Source of the DNA: Sanguinoderma infundibulare
Taxonomy: Eukaryota; Basidiomycota; Agaricomycetes; Polyporales; Polyporaceae
DNA: 64,000 bases
Assembly: GCA_032821775.1 (NCBI GenBank)
Contig: JAVLRN010000012.1
Span: 930,001-994,000 of the forward strand
Direction of reading: 5' to 3'
Part shown: positions 23,525 through 36,480 of the stretch, piece after piece
Layout of the letters: every line of letters begins with the position of its first letter
Position numbering within the stretch: position 1 is the stretch's first letter
Translations under genes and position numbers: made by a program
Notes under the pieces: model-generated
Told to the model about the DNA's origin: nothing
The model's input: only the letters and a program-made list of their open reading frames with translations
The model's database searches: none

Positions 23525-24519
23525 CACGAAAGACACTGACAAGGATCGCCGGACTAACTGCGGCAGACTTTATATTGCTCGCACACTACTGTACACCAGT
23601 GTATATTACCACTAGTCCTTACACCATTGGGCAACCTTGCCAACGCCACTGGCACCATCCCGCCGAGGACATGTCCAGAGTCGGGAAGACCGAAATGCCC
23701 TGGGCGTCGATTTTGAGTTGGACGTAGGGAGATGAGATTGGGGTCGGATCTCGTGTCATCGGGCGGGGGCGGCTACTGAGGCACAGGGACGCGCAGAGAA
23801 GAGGTCAGACAGGCTTCGACCCTTCGACTGGCGCTGCCAGCTGTGGCTTCCGGGGAGGCTGGAGACCATAGACGGAACAGCTATCGGTGCTGAGTCAGCA
23901 CAGACGCCAAAGATGCCCAAACAAGGACACACCACGCGCGCTTGTTCGTGTCGTTTTGTCTGCGGAGTCTCGAGCAGCCCACTTCAACTTGTCCTTCTCC
24001 TCCGACCACCACATCCCCGACCGCCTTCTCCTTCGCCTCCACCTTCGACAACCCCTCCTCGACTCCCGCACGCATTCTCCCCTCCGCCTGGACGCGCCGT
24101 CATTACCGGCTTGACGCGCACTTTCTGCACTCTGCCTGTAAATCTTTGATTGGAGGGGCTGTCGGTAGAGGCTAGAGCGGACTGTCTCGCACAGCACACC
24201 TGTAACAATACTTGTAAGATCCTGCCCATCTATTGGGTGCATCCGTCCTGTCCTCTCTATTCGTGTATCTGACCAGTCCCCCCACATCCCTGTCGCATCC
24301 TGCTGCCTGTTACCCGTCGGTACACACACCGCCTGTCATTTTACACACCCACTGCACCAGAACGAAGAATTTTGTTCTGCCCTCCCATTTACGTGTCGGC
24401 TGCCGTCCAAACCCACACAGGCTCAGCCTCCGCAACCGCAACCGTCTCGGCATCAACAACCGCACACGCCACACACGCGAGCAAAACACTGAGTCAGGAT
24501 CAGGCACCCAAACCCAAGC
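23525..24519. other. Intergenic region, no gene seen
   Basis: About 1 kb. The right half (about 23960-24480) is strongly pyrimidine-rich on the plus strand, as expected for a fungal promoter and 5' UTR. ORFs here are low-complexity and lack motifs. Confidence 0.45.
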
Positions 24520-26207
<1,688 letters not shown>

Positions 26208-27211
26208 CCTGTCTTCATGTTCGGTGTCGGTCAGTTCTCGCTGCTCGTTCGTCGCTCTGGACTGCACGGTACGCATCTATCGGCCAATCATACTGTATAA
26301 CTCCCCACCAGTCTCCTCGAGTCTTACCTACCTCTCCGCCTAATTCGCCATACAGCACTACCGCATACGTACGCTACCAACGTCAATCGCCGTTCCGTTG
26401 CGTCACCGTCGTGTTTTTCTTTGCCCGTCGCACTTCGTTTGTTTGCGTTCCTTCGTCGCACTTCGTCCACAATGTCTTGCTATCGCGAGTTGTCATCGTT
26501 CATGTAGTATACGCCTACTATCGGATCTCCACAAGGTATCCACTCCGCTACTTATCTCCACATGAACGTACCAGCGGCTGCAGGTTGGTGACCGGATCCT
26601 GCGTAACGCGTTGTCGGGCACCCGAGGTCGTCATGATGATTGTCGGTCGCTCGATTGCCATTCTCTTGTATTGCTCGACTTGAGGCAGTTTGTCCCTTGA
26701 AGCTTGAGGTCCGAAGCCTGGCGCACGAATGCTTCTAGAGTGTTGTACAATGGAAGATGTTGTAATTCACAATGTCGTGTGACGTCGACGGTGTAGACGT
26801 GGCCTCAAAATACGACAACAAAGATTGTCTCAGTTGCGACGATCACCATTCCAAGTGACGAAAGCTGCTGTCCTTATAGTGTAGAATGCTTCCGGATCAT
26901 CGACCTTGCGGCTCCTTACGGTGGTTTCATTACAAGGTGGCATATTGTGGATGCCACGAAGCCCAATGCCATTTTCGTGGAGGCAAGGTGGCAGTGAGCA
27001 AACACGGGCAAACAGGTCTCGTGCAAAGGCCAAAGACGCTTTGCTGAGGCAGACATCCATCCATCCATCCTGCTTCTTTCTTCCACCTCGGGCTGTGTAC
27101 CCTTCCACCTCTTTCTCTCTCTCCCTCTCTCGATCTCCTCCGTTCTGCCTTCTCTGCGAGCTTACAACCAACCACTCTCTTGCTGCCGCTGTGACTCAGG
27201 AACGGCCCACC
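26208..27211. other. Intergenic region, no gene seen
   Basis: About 1 kb with the 3' UTR of the RRM gene and the promoter of SPT2. The last 150 bases before the start codon at 27212 are strongly pyrimidine-rich (for example a CTCTCTCTCCC stretch near 27113-27125), which suits a transcription start region. An open frame runs upstream of the SPT2 start, but no family similarity supports it. Confidence 0.45.
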
Positions 27212-28660
27212 ATGACTAGCTGGCAGGATCTCATGGCCCTCAGTGACACCCACACCCGGCAGACCAAGGCGGCTGTCGACTCGCAGCTCGCGGAGCGCCA
27301 GCGGCGGGAGGCCCAGAAACGCAAGGAGATCGAGGAGAAGGAGAGGAAGGACCGGGAGCTCGAGGCCAAACTCCGTCTCAGACGCCTCGAGGAGCAGAAG
27401 CGGGAGCAGGAGCGGGCCCAGCGCCTCGAACAGGAGCGGCAGGCCAAGGAGCGCGAGATCGAGCGGAGGGAGAAGCAGGAGCGCGATGCGCTGCGCTATG
27501 GGCCCAAGAAGGCCAGGGACAGGAACGGGTACCCGGTCTCGGGGGCGGCAAAGCGCAGGCAGTCGTCGGCGTCAGACGACGACGAACCCGGTCCGTCCAA
27601 CGTTCTCACGCGTGAGGAGAAGCGGCGGCGGGCACTGGAGAGGGAGCTGGGCATGGGCAGGAGCGCGAGCAAGCGGAGTGCGGGCGGGAGTGCGTCCAGG
27701 AAGCCCGGCAGGCGGCTGCCTGGGGGTGCCGTGGACAGCGTTGCCGGCTCTGGGTCGTCCTCACAGCCGTCGCCGGGCAAGGCGCAGTCGACGAGGGAGC
27801 GTCTGAAGGCGGAGCCGGCGATGCTCATCAAGCTGAACACGAACAAACGGGACACGAGGACTATCGACGAGATCATGACCGACCGCGCAAAGCTGCGGCA
27901 GGGCAAGGTTCTCGACGGGGAGTCGGCGAGGGAGTTCAGTGATTGGTTTGGGAAGGCGAAGAAGGACCCTCCGAAGAAGTCGTCAGCCCCCGCCACGTCT
28001 TCCTCCACCTCCCGAGCGAACACGCCCGCCGTGGCTGCGAGCGGCTCGGCGTCACCTCGGGCTGTCGCCTCGGCACCCGCGAAGTCCATCCCCAGGTCCG
28101 CTTCTGCTCCCAAATTCGCCGCTGCGGCATCCGCGAAGGTCGGTGGTGCGACCAAGCCTCCCGTTTCCAAAGCAGCAGGCGCCAAGCCCGCCACAAACGG
28201 CTCGCGCACGCCTGTTCCCTCCAACAAAGCCCTATCGTCGGCTTCTACGAGCCGCCCGATCCCGAAGAAACGTCGCTCGCCGTCGTCCAGCGTGTCACCG
28301 CCTCCTGCGAAACGGCGTCCTGCTCCTGGTGGATCTCGGTATGACGAGGATGAAGAGGATATCAGCAACCAGATCTGGAAGATGTTCGGGAAGAACCGCT
28401 CCTCGTACATCGAGCGCGACGTCTTCAGTGATGATGAGGACATGGAGGCGGGTGCATTCGATGTCGAGAGGGAGGAATTGCGCAGGTCAGTCTTGCTTAT
28501 CTCCGGGGCCCTTGTAGATATTTTACGTTTACACCATTGAACCGTTCATAGCGCCCAGATTGCCAAGAAAGAAGATGAGGTTGCCCTGGAAGAGGAGAGG
28601 CGCCATGAGGAGGAGAAGAGGCGCAAGAGGAAGGAGAAGGAGAAACGGGCCAACTACTGA
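27212..28660 (+). CDS. SPT2: Spt2-like chromatin protein / histone H3-H4 chaperone
   Basis: 460 residues in two exons (27212-28485 and 28552-28660; the phase checks). It begins MTSWQDLMALSDTHTRQTKA, followed by a highly charged helical region (about residues 30-110, 'RKEIEEKERKDRELEAKLRL'), a basic and Ser/Ala/Pro-rich linker, and the conserved C-terminal SPT2 domain. That domain includes 'YDEDEEDISNQIWKMFGKNR', 'SSYIERDVFSDDEDMEAGAF' and 'AQIAKKEDEVALEEERRHEE', and ends 'KRKEKEKRANY'. The family binds histones H3-H4 and works with transcription elongation and rDNA transcription. I chose the ATG at 27212 because family proteins start near this helical region; upstream in-frame sequence looks like UTR. 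Confidence 0.92.
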
Positions 28661-30278
28661 ACGCCGCTCTACGGTCACTACTATTAGTGGGTATTCCGGA
28701 TTCTGCTGGTGGTATGCTAATTGAAGGACTACCGACGTCGACTCTACTTTCCACCTACGCTATGTGCCACGCTACGATGCGCCCCCGTTACGACTGAATG
28801 CTCCCCACCACTGCATACCCTCTATTTGATAATTCCTGATGACCAACATCCATCCATCCAACTGTGTACTCTCGCGAATCGTGCTACTCGTCGCCCCCAT
28901 CCCGCGTTGTCGCCGGCCGTGTCCAAGCTTCCATCGCTGATTTATCTGTGTCTCAGTTCATGCACATGCACATGCATACGTATACATCCCATCCCGGTTC
29001 CCACCCAAGTTCAAGTTCCCGTTCCCGATGCATGCACCACTGTAGACGTTAGGCATTCACACTCACATACAGACAGCCATCGCGCTTGTACTCTAATTTG
29101 AACTCGCATTGTGCGCCGTTGATTGACATGAATAATCAGGTCTGCAGATCATTGCGGTGGAACGCTGTGTCCTGCGTCCACCCCGCAGTTGGAGTACAAG
29201 GCCGGGCTTGATGACCACCGGAAGACTGTGCATGTGGATTGGTGTCTTGGGACTCATAGGAGATAAGGAAGATAGGTAGGTGGTCGTGTGGTAGCGGTGT
29301 CGAAGCAAGGATGGTTAATTTCGCAATCGACGCCGTCCGAGTACTCATTACGTTTGTGGTCGCCGTGTATTTGGGAGCTATGTACATCCCGGGAGGATCA
29401 TCAACCCGGACTCTCATGCATGGCGAAAGGGACGCACCGGTTGATAAAGGGTGTCGGAAGAACTGGGACCGACTTTGGCTGAACTTCGAATAAGTACATT
29501 CTTGGTGGCATGCCCTACTAACAGTACTAGGGACTCTAGGAACGGCTCGTCACCGGGCGAGTGTGTTCGAAACTCTACGTTCAACAGGAACTTCTATGCC
29601 TCCTGTCGTACCCTGAGGATTAGATGAATGTCAGCAAGGTGCGAGAGTGGGGTGGAGACAGGTTGGCTCATGTCATTATTTTATCTAGACTCGGAACTTA
29701 CTAGACAGGCGTACCCTCGGCGTACCACCTCACCTATCCTTGAATGTAAGAAGAAGAATGCTGGGCAGCCTAGGGTTGGTGGGATGACGTTGACCACGAT
29801 ACTCTCGAGTGGATGAGAGATTGGCTCAGAGAAGGCCGAGGATATCGGAGTATAAAGCTGTGCCGCCAAGGAGCCGCGGCGCCGCTGAAACCGTCGATGG
29901 GCCTGTCGACGGGGTGATTTCAAACTCGGTGGCCACGTCGGATTGATGAACACAACATGTCGCCGCCCCCAACAGCAGCTCTTGTCTTTCCCTTCCTCGG
30001 AGCGGTCGTGAGCTGTGCAAGGCTGCACAGTCGCCTCTCAGTATCTCCTCGTCCCTCTCTCCTAGGACGCCCATAAACACCTGGCATTCCCGACACAGCA
30101 GCCGCTACATTGATCTCCTGCAGGACTCGCCTCCAGTGTACTTGGTCACTGCTTGATTCTGCTCTACGACTTGACCCGAGCAGCGTCTACTCTCGTCGGT
30201 ACAGCCGACTGACGAGCTATTTAATCCCCATCCCCCATCCCCTGGCCATGGTCCTGTAGTATTTCCACATTCCTCGAA
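28661..30278. other. Intergenic region, no convincing gene
   Basis: 1.6 kb. One ORF at 29311-29493 (plus) has a hydrophobic start 'MVNFAIDAVRVLITFVVAVY' and 60 codons, but nothing else supports it. The region 30040-30278 should hold the metacaspase promoter; there is a TATTTAA-like sequence near 30219. No transposon features were seen. Confidence 0.4.
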
Positions 30279-32425
30279 ATGGTCAAGATCGGACCGCCTT
30301 TCTTCCGTCGTCGCTCGACACTCCAGAGCCCTCCACCTCCACCTCCCCCTAAGCGTGCCCTCCTCATCGGAATCAACTATACCGATGCCGATCCACAGTC
30401 TGAATATCCCCCTCTCCGCCGGGCTCAGGACGATACCAAAGACTTCAGGGCACTCCTCATCAGTGCGTACATCCCCCGACACTAGTTGACTTGTGGTGCT
30501 GGGCTCATGGTCTGATCCCTGGCGGACAGGCAAGTATCAGTACCTGCCCCAGGACATCGTCATGATGCTCGACAACGACAGCGTTGATCACCATCTGAGA
30601 CCAACGCGAGCCAACATCGTGAGTGCCGTGCCACATGCCCCGCATACCAAAGGGTTCAACCCCGTCCCTCATATAGCTACGGGAAATCAATAAGCTGGTT
30701 GAACAAGATGCAAGTCGTTTCGTCTTCTTCTGTACGTCTCTCCATCCTCGCTCTGCATCCCCCATCTCCGTCTGCTGTCGAGCGGATCACTTCCTGCCAC
30801 CCCAGGCTGCCGTGATGCATGACGACTGACCTTTGCGTTGATAGATTCTGGACATTCTGGACAAGTGGAGAGTCCAAACCGAGAAGAGGAAGACGACGGC
30901 TTCGACGAATGTGAGTAGCATCCTGTCAGATACATAGAGGACGCAGATCGAGCCCTGACGATCTGTCGTATGTGTCTCGGCGCAGACATCGTTCCTGTCG
31001 ATCATCACAAGATCCATCCCAACCTCACCGAGGACGAGAACGGGATCGTGCCGCGCCGGAGGGAGGTCAAGAAGCGCATGATCATCGACAACAAGCTCCG
31101 CAAGCTGCTCGTGAACAAGCTGCCTCCCAGCGCGCACCTCACCGCCATATTCGACTCGTGCCATTCGGGCACGTTACTCGACCTCGATCACTATCTGTGC
31201 AACAACATCTACAACCCTCGGGCCAATCAGGGCTTCCGGAGATATAAGACCTTGTGGCAGGGCGTGCGCCGACAGGATGGCCAGCGTGAGTGTGCTACCG
31301 CATGCATGATAGGCTCATGTCAATTGCGTCCGCGCAACGCTAACTAGCGGCGATACTGCGTCCTCCAGGGATGAGCCAGTCCGGCGTCAAGGTCATCACC
31401 AAGAGACAGCCCCGTCTGGATAACACTGGCAGCCCGTCGTCGCCGCTTAGCCGGGGTGAGAGACCCTCCCTCGCCTTCTTCCTTGTGCAGGCTGCTGACG
31501 CAACGTCTCGACAGAGGGCTCATCATGTAGCGTCCGGATATACCAACGCCGACGTGTGAGCGAGCACGAGACCGAGGTGACGAACACCTCCATCGGCGTC
31601 AGCGACATCGACGACGGCAGGCGGCGCCAGTTCGCCGTGCAGAGCAGGCGCACGTCCGTGCAGGTCCAACGTAGCCGGAGCCTCGCCCGACTCGTGCTCG
31701 GGCAGTCTGTCGACTCGCTCGTCGAGGAGCCTGGTGTGCTGGACGGAGAGCGCTGTGCTTCGCCCGTCTCTCTGAGGCTGTGCAACGGCTTTTGCGAACC
31801 TTCCGAGAACCCGCTTCGTAGTGCTTCGGTGGTTAGTGCTTTTTTGTCTCTGTCTCCACTCATCTGCAGATGACTGACGATGGCGTTAGTTGTCCATCTC
31901 CTCCTGCCAAGACGCTCAGCGGACATGGGAGTCGAAGAAAGGGTCGTTCACGCAGTGGCTTATTGGTATTCTTCGTAAGTAACTCTACAGTGTCTAGATC
32001 TACAGCTAAGGTCCCAATTCTATCGTGCCAGGACGGGAGCCACACCAGCCCATAGGCAGTTTCGTACGGGAGCTCACGTAAGTCCATTTGGACCGGCTTC
32101 ATATACTGGAGTCTAATCAGACTGTATAGGGATAAGATGTACGAGCATGCGCAGAAGACCCACGAGTGGAGCCAGAAGCGTAAGAAGAGCTGGAAACTCA
32201 AGCACCCGCACTCGGCAGATGCCAGCACGCTCGCTGGCTCCGAGAACGGCGACAGAGCCGCTCTCGAGCAGCAACATCCGCTCGACAACCTCGACTACAG
32301 CGACGTTCCGGCGCCCCAGCTCGGTGCCCAGTCTCGACTTGTACGCTTCGTGCACTTTCCATTGCTGCTTCTCCAAAATTGAATTGATCCCTTTACAGGA
32401 CCTTGAACAGCCCATGAACTTATAG
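30279..32425 (+). CDS. Metacaspase (caspase-fold cysteine protease)
   Basis: It starts MVKIGPPFFRRRSTLQSPPP at 30279, with a short Pro-rich prodomain, then the p20 fold: 'KRALLIGINYTDADPQSEYP', 'YQYLPQDIVMMLDNDSVD' and 'LREINKLVEQDASRFVFF'. An intron splits the catalytic His motif, YSGHSGQ (about 30845-30868). The catalytic Cys is in 'LTAIFDSCHSGTLLDLDHYL' (31140-31196). The p10-like part includes 'LSISSCQDAQRTWESKKG' and 'SFTQWLIGIL' (about 31890-31975). The protein ends 'DLEQPMNL' at 32425. Metacaspases cleave after Arg/Lys and act in stress responses and protein quality control. Unlike typical type I enzymes, no zinc finger and only a short Pro-rich stretch is seen, and there is a long polar insert (about 31370-31850) between Cys and the p10 part. 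About ten introns. Confidence 0.9.
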
Positions 32426-33870
32426 CGACGATCTCCACTGTTGACACTATCGCTTCATCTTGGACACGACATTTACTGTACAATTTGCTTTGCTCCTGCA
32501 TTTACTTACTCACGTCATTGCTCACGGAACTGAACGCTGGATGATCGCTAATCTGTTTATCGTATTGCTTTCAGTGGTTTCCCACTCCCGTTGTATTGAC
32601 ATCAACAGCCGACATCTAACACTAGCAACCTATACCATGCATATACATACATCATCGTCTTCCGCATATACACCGCTATTTAAGTTGAACTCATTCCCGA
32701 CGTGCTCAGATGTGTAGTGGGCAGTAGGACTTTCCGTAACGTCCCCTCGAAGATCCATCATCCAGCGAATTGTATCCGCCTCTGCATCATGGGCGAGACG
32801 GTCGGGCTGAACGACTGCCGCATTCCCTGTGTCATATCGACTTCTCGTGCGTCGCAAGTTTCCAAGCGTGGTTCGTGACTAAACTTGTTTGTACTAGAAG
32901 CGAAATCGCTCCTCACACTGACAGCTGACGGGCCCGGGCTATGTCATCGACACGGTACTTTGCCAAGAAATCATCGTACGTGGTCGTGCTTGGGTGCTTC
33001 CATGGAACGATCTCGTGCTGGAATTTCAACAGGAGCCCCACATGGAGATATCCCTTCGACAGGCGGCAATCCGGGTTCTAACGGAGGTTGTCACCGAAAC
33101 CCCATGGTGTCTCGACCTGGCTTCGACGACTCCGAGTCACCGCGGCTAGACGTCCTGACGGCGTACTGACGTAGAGGGACCTTCACGGAAACAAATGCTG
33201 GCATCATATGCTGATGCTTCGATTCCAGATGCGATGGGGTTAACGAAATTCAATCCAGCGTCGTCATTACGAGGTTCGTTTCACCGTAACGCCTGTGGTG
33301 TCGATTCTGTCGAAGCGGTGCCGCTTCCGCGACGAAGCTCGCAAGTCTGGTAAGTCGCCTTCCGTTTCGGGTAAAAGTCGTCATTCGTGGTGCTCAGATT
33401 GATTCTGACTGTGGTCTTCGTTTCGTAGGTTAAATGACCGAGCTTCTAATCGGCTCCGTCGTGGTCACAAGACAGTCTAACCGACTCGAAGCACGTCGCC
33501 AAGTCTTCTCCGAACTTACTACACCTCTGGGCTAACGTCCAGGCGAGATTGGATCATTCGGCGAATTCTGCACGGCGGTGGGTCATATGCTCCGAAAGTG
33601 CGACTGAGACCGGGTACTAACGGCGTTTGGGTGGCAGACGTTACTGCCCACGTTCCGTCGAGCAAACCACCCAGGGCTTCGAACTTCATACCACGGTCCG
33701 ACAGCGTCGGCGGGAGTGGAGTACGCCTGTTCGCCTTGTCCTCCATACACGGCAAATACGCAGTGTGCCAGGGCCGGACTGGTATAAAAGAGTACTCTAC
33801 TGGCTCTGGAGTCGGGCCAACGGTCTGTTACGTGCTCAAGCTCTTGATCTGGACACGCACGACACACAAC
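32426..33870. other. Intergenic region with the thaumatin-gene promoter
   Basis: 1.4 kb. Several ORFs of fewer than 190 codons lie on both strands, none with a motif. The only clear element is a TATA box at 33783-33790 near the right end. Confidence 0.45.
33783..33790 (+). promoter_or_regulatory. TATA box (TATAAAAG)
   Basis: Consensus TATA box 81 bases before the start codon at 33871 of the thaumatin-like gene; the spacing fits a short 5' UTR. Confidence 0.65.
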
Positions 33871-35311
33871 ATGCACTTCGTCTCCACCGTCACCGTGACC
33901 CTCGCCGTCCTCGCGGCTGAGGTCGTCGGCAGGCAGGTCACAGTGGTGAACAACTGCGCCTACACCGTCTGGTACGGATCCTCTGCTGATCACACACCGA
34001 CATTGTTCTGAGCTCATTGGTCCGCTAGGCCGAGTCTGTTCACATATCCGTCGAGCCCTTCCAAGCCCTCTCAGGCCACTGGGTGAGGCTGTTATCCGTC
34101 CCAGTGATCTTTGACCTTTGTGGTTTACCTGCATGTTGCTGACGTACAGTATCTCGTGTTGTCTGCAGCTGGCAGCAGAACGCGCACCAGACCGTCTCGT
34201 TCGCCGTGCCCAACGACTGGAAGTCGGGCCGCATATGGGGCCGCCGCGGCTGCGACTTCAGCAAGGGTCCTGCGGGCCCGAACCAGTGCCTCGACGGCGG
34301 CTGCAACGGCGGTCTCCAGTGCGACCCCAAGTCGGGCACGGTACGCCGCTCCTGCCGCTCGCTTACTTTTTGGGAGAGGTTCGACTGATTTTGATTGGTT
34401 TTCGAACTCCCGAAGGGCGACCGTTGCGGAGTTCACGTTGGGCATCAACGGCCAGCCGGACAACTACGACGGTGAGCATCCGCGTCCGAGTCGCGAGGGT
34501 GAAACGTTCCTGCGGGCTGACGTGTGGACGGCGCGCTCTCTCAGTCCGAGTCTCCCTCGTCTCGACAAGGGTTCAACATTCCCATGGCCATCACGAACAA
34601 CAAGGGCTGCCCCACTGGGGAACTGCCCGACGGACCTCAACCGGAAGTGTGCGTCGCAGTGTGCTCCGTCCATCCGCTCTGTCGATCCTCCCGCCGAGAC
34701 TAAAATCGCCAGACTTCTACTTACATCTGCGACGTTTCTGATTAGGCCCTGCCCCTCTCCAGGGGCCCAAGGACGGCTCCGGTCAAGTCGTGGGCTGCAA
34801 GAGCGCCTGCGCTGCCGGCCTGGGCGGTGACCCCAGTACGTACCGCCCTCGCGTCTTCGGCGTCCACAAAAGCCTGACAACATGGCAACCCCCCTACTCT
34901 CCTTCCCTTCCCTCCCCTTCCCTCACACGTGTGTGCGCGGGCGTCCTTGACAGACAAGAACCCGAACTGCTGCACCGGCACCCACAACACCACCAAAACC
35001 TGCCCGCCCTCTGGCGTGCAGTACTTTGACTACTTCAGTACGTCCTCTTCCTCTCCTCTCCTTCCCTCTCCTCTCCTTCCCTCTCCTCTCTTTCCCTCTC
35101 CTCTCCTTCCCTCTCCTCTCCTCCCCTCTTCCCTTCCCTTCCGGCAGAAGAAGCCAATCGGATCTCGCACCGGGCGGGATGATGCACGCTATGAACAGAG
35201 AACGGGTGCAAGCACTCTTACGTCTACGCGTACGACGAGTCGAGCGGGTCTGCGCTCTGGACGTGCGACGCCTCCAAGCCTGCGGACTACACCGTCACCT
35301 TCTGTCCCTAA
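33871..35311 (+). CDS. Thaumatin-like secreted protein
   Basis: The signal peptide (MHFVSTVTVTLAVLAAEVVG) is followed by the thaumatin start 'RQVTVVNNCAYTVW'. Later exons give 'PSLFTYPSSPSKPSQATG', 'VSFAVPNDWKSGRIWGRRGC' with 'CDFSKGPAGPNQCLDGGC', 'TVAEFTLGINGQPDNYD', 'GFNIPMAITNNKGCPTGELP', 'DKNPNCCTGTHNTTKTCPPS' and 'NGCKHSYVYAYDESSGSALW'. It ends in 'DYTVTFCP' at 35311. The many Cys residues suit the disulfide-rich fold. Fungal members are secreted, and some bind or cut beta-1,3-glucan in the cell wall. At least seven introns; the one at 35038-35198 is unusually long (161 bases) and carries a CT-rich repeat. Its acceptor at 35198 restores the family reading frame (FKNGCKHSY). Confidence 0.88.
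35045..35145 (+). repeat. Polypyrimidine tandem repeat inside a thaumatin-gene intron
   Basis: About ten imperfect copies of a CTCTCCTTCC/CTCTCCTCTC-type unit, almost pure C/T on the plus strand, within the intron 35038-35198. The run ends before an extra non-coding piece and the splice acceptor used by the family frame. Confidence 0.85.
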
Positions 35312-36480
35312 ATTCCCCATCTGGACGTGCATCGTCCGACAGGCCTCAACTCGGGTCCAGCGGGGGAAAACGAGGGGGGGAGGGGGGAGGGGGGAGGAGG
35401 AGGAGGTTCTGGCGTTCAAGACGACGGGAAGGTGGCTCGAATGTATGTATGAGTTGCAGTGGACCAGTGGGGGTAGTTTCTTCCCTGATGTCAGCAGCAG
35501 CCGGCACGTACGCCCGGCGATGAAATTAATTCTACACTTCTCTTAATGCACCCGGGTCGGAAGGTGCTACGGTGGACGGACGTTTTTGGTGCTTCTAACC
35601 GAGCACCTTCTAGCTGGTGCTGCACAGCCCATTTTCGTCTGCAATTTAGTAACGCGATGTCGGGTGCGAGCTTGGGCCGCGTGTGGGTGCCCATCAGCGA
35701 AATTACTGTACGTAGAATCGCTGAACTGCCAAACGTCCGGTTGATGAGTAACTAGTCCAACATAGTCCCAATCAACATCCAAGTTATCGGTACAGAGTAC
35801 GTGCGCGCGTAGATAGAGTGGGGAGGTACGCGTGGTGTCCCGGCAAAACTAAGTCCATCATAGAATACATGATGCGTGTCACGACTCGTGAGTGCGGCGT
35901 TGGTACTGATCTGTATGTAAGTACGAGGGGGTCGGAGGGAGGTCCGAGTCGGACGGCCCGTAATATCATATCAGTACGTTGCGACTAGCGATTAGCGAAG
36001 TATAGCGACGGTATTTGTCCGACCAGAGCCAAAGTCTGCGAGAGAAAGTCCCAAAGTCCCAAGCCCGATACGTAAGTTAACATATAGCTGTACAGTATCC
36101 CATTACTATCGTGACGGTCGCACACCGCCTTTGAGGTCCTTATCGTTTCGGAAAACGTCAAACGTCAATGTCCAGAAACCGATTGGCGAACGGCCAATAG
36201 AAAAAGAAACCGCGGCCCTGGCGTACGTGCAGATCGCAGGTGATGCTGAGTAAAGGGAGGAGGTCTCCCAGCCGGATCGCTGATGCGCTCGCGCCGTCGT
36301 CCGTCGGAATTGTGCGTCGACACAGCGTTCCAACCTTCTCCTTGCAGGCCAAAGTCCGAGACCCTTGCCCCAGTCGCCCCATGCACTAAATCGTGATGCG
36401 CCCGCGAGCACAGCTATGCGGCATTTAGGATGCCGCGCGACGTTAATCTTGATGCCGCACGTCTCCAGTGCAAGCTCGGT
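35312..36480. other. Intergenic region between convergent genes, no gene seen
   Basis: About 1.2 kb between the convergent thaumatin-like and Cys-containing genes. Apart from the G-run tract I see no structure; ORFs on both strands lack motifs. Confidence 0.45.
35373..35407 (+). repeat. G-run tract downstream of the thaumatin-like stop codon
   Basis: Runs of seven, six and six G separated by single A, followed by several GG-A units, about 60 bases past the stop codon. This pattern can form a G-quadruplex in DNA or in the mRNA 3' UTR. Confidence 0.7.

Noticed and set aside
27496..28443. 315-codon minus-strand ORF opposite SPT2
   Set aside because: It arises from GC-rich codon bias opposite the SPT2 exon, which has family motifs.
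29311..29493. 60-codon ORF with a hydrophobic N-terminus
   Set aside because: It is too short, with no promoter element, intron or homologue known to me. Kept only as a note in the intergenic entry.
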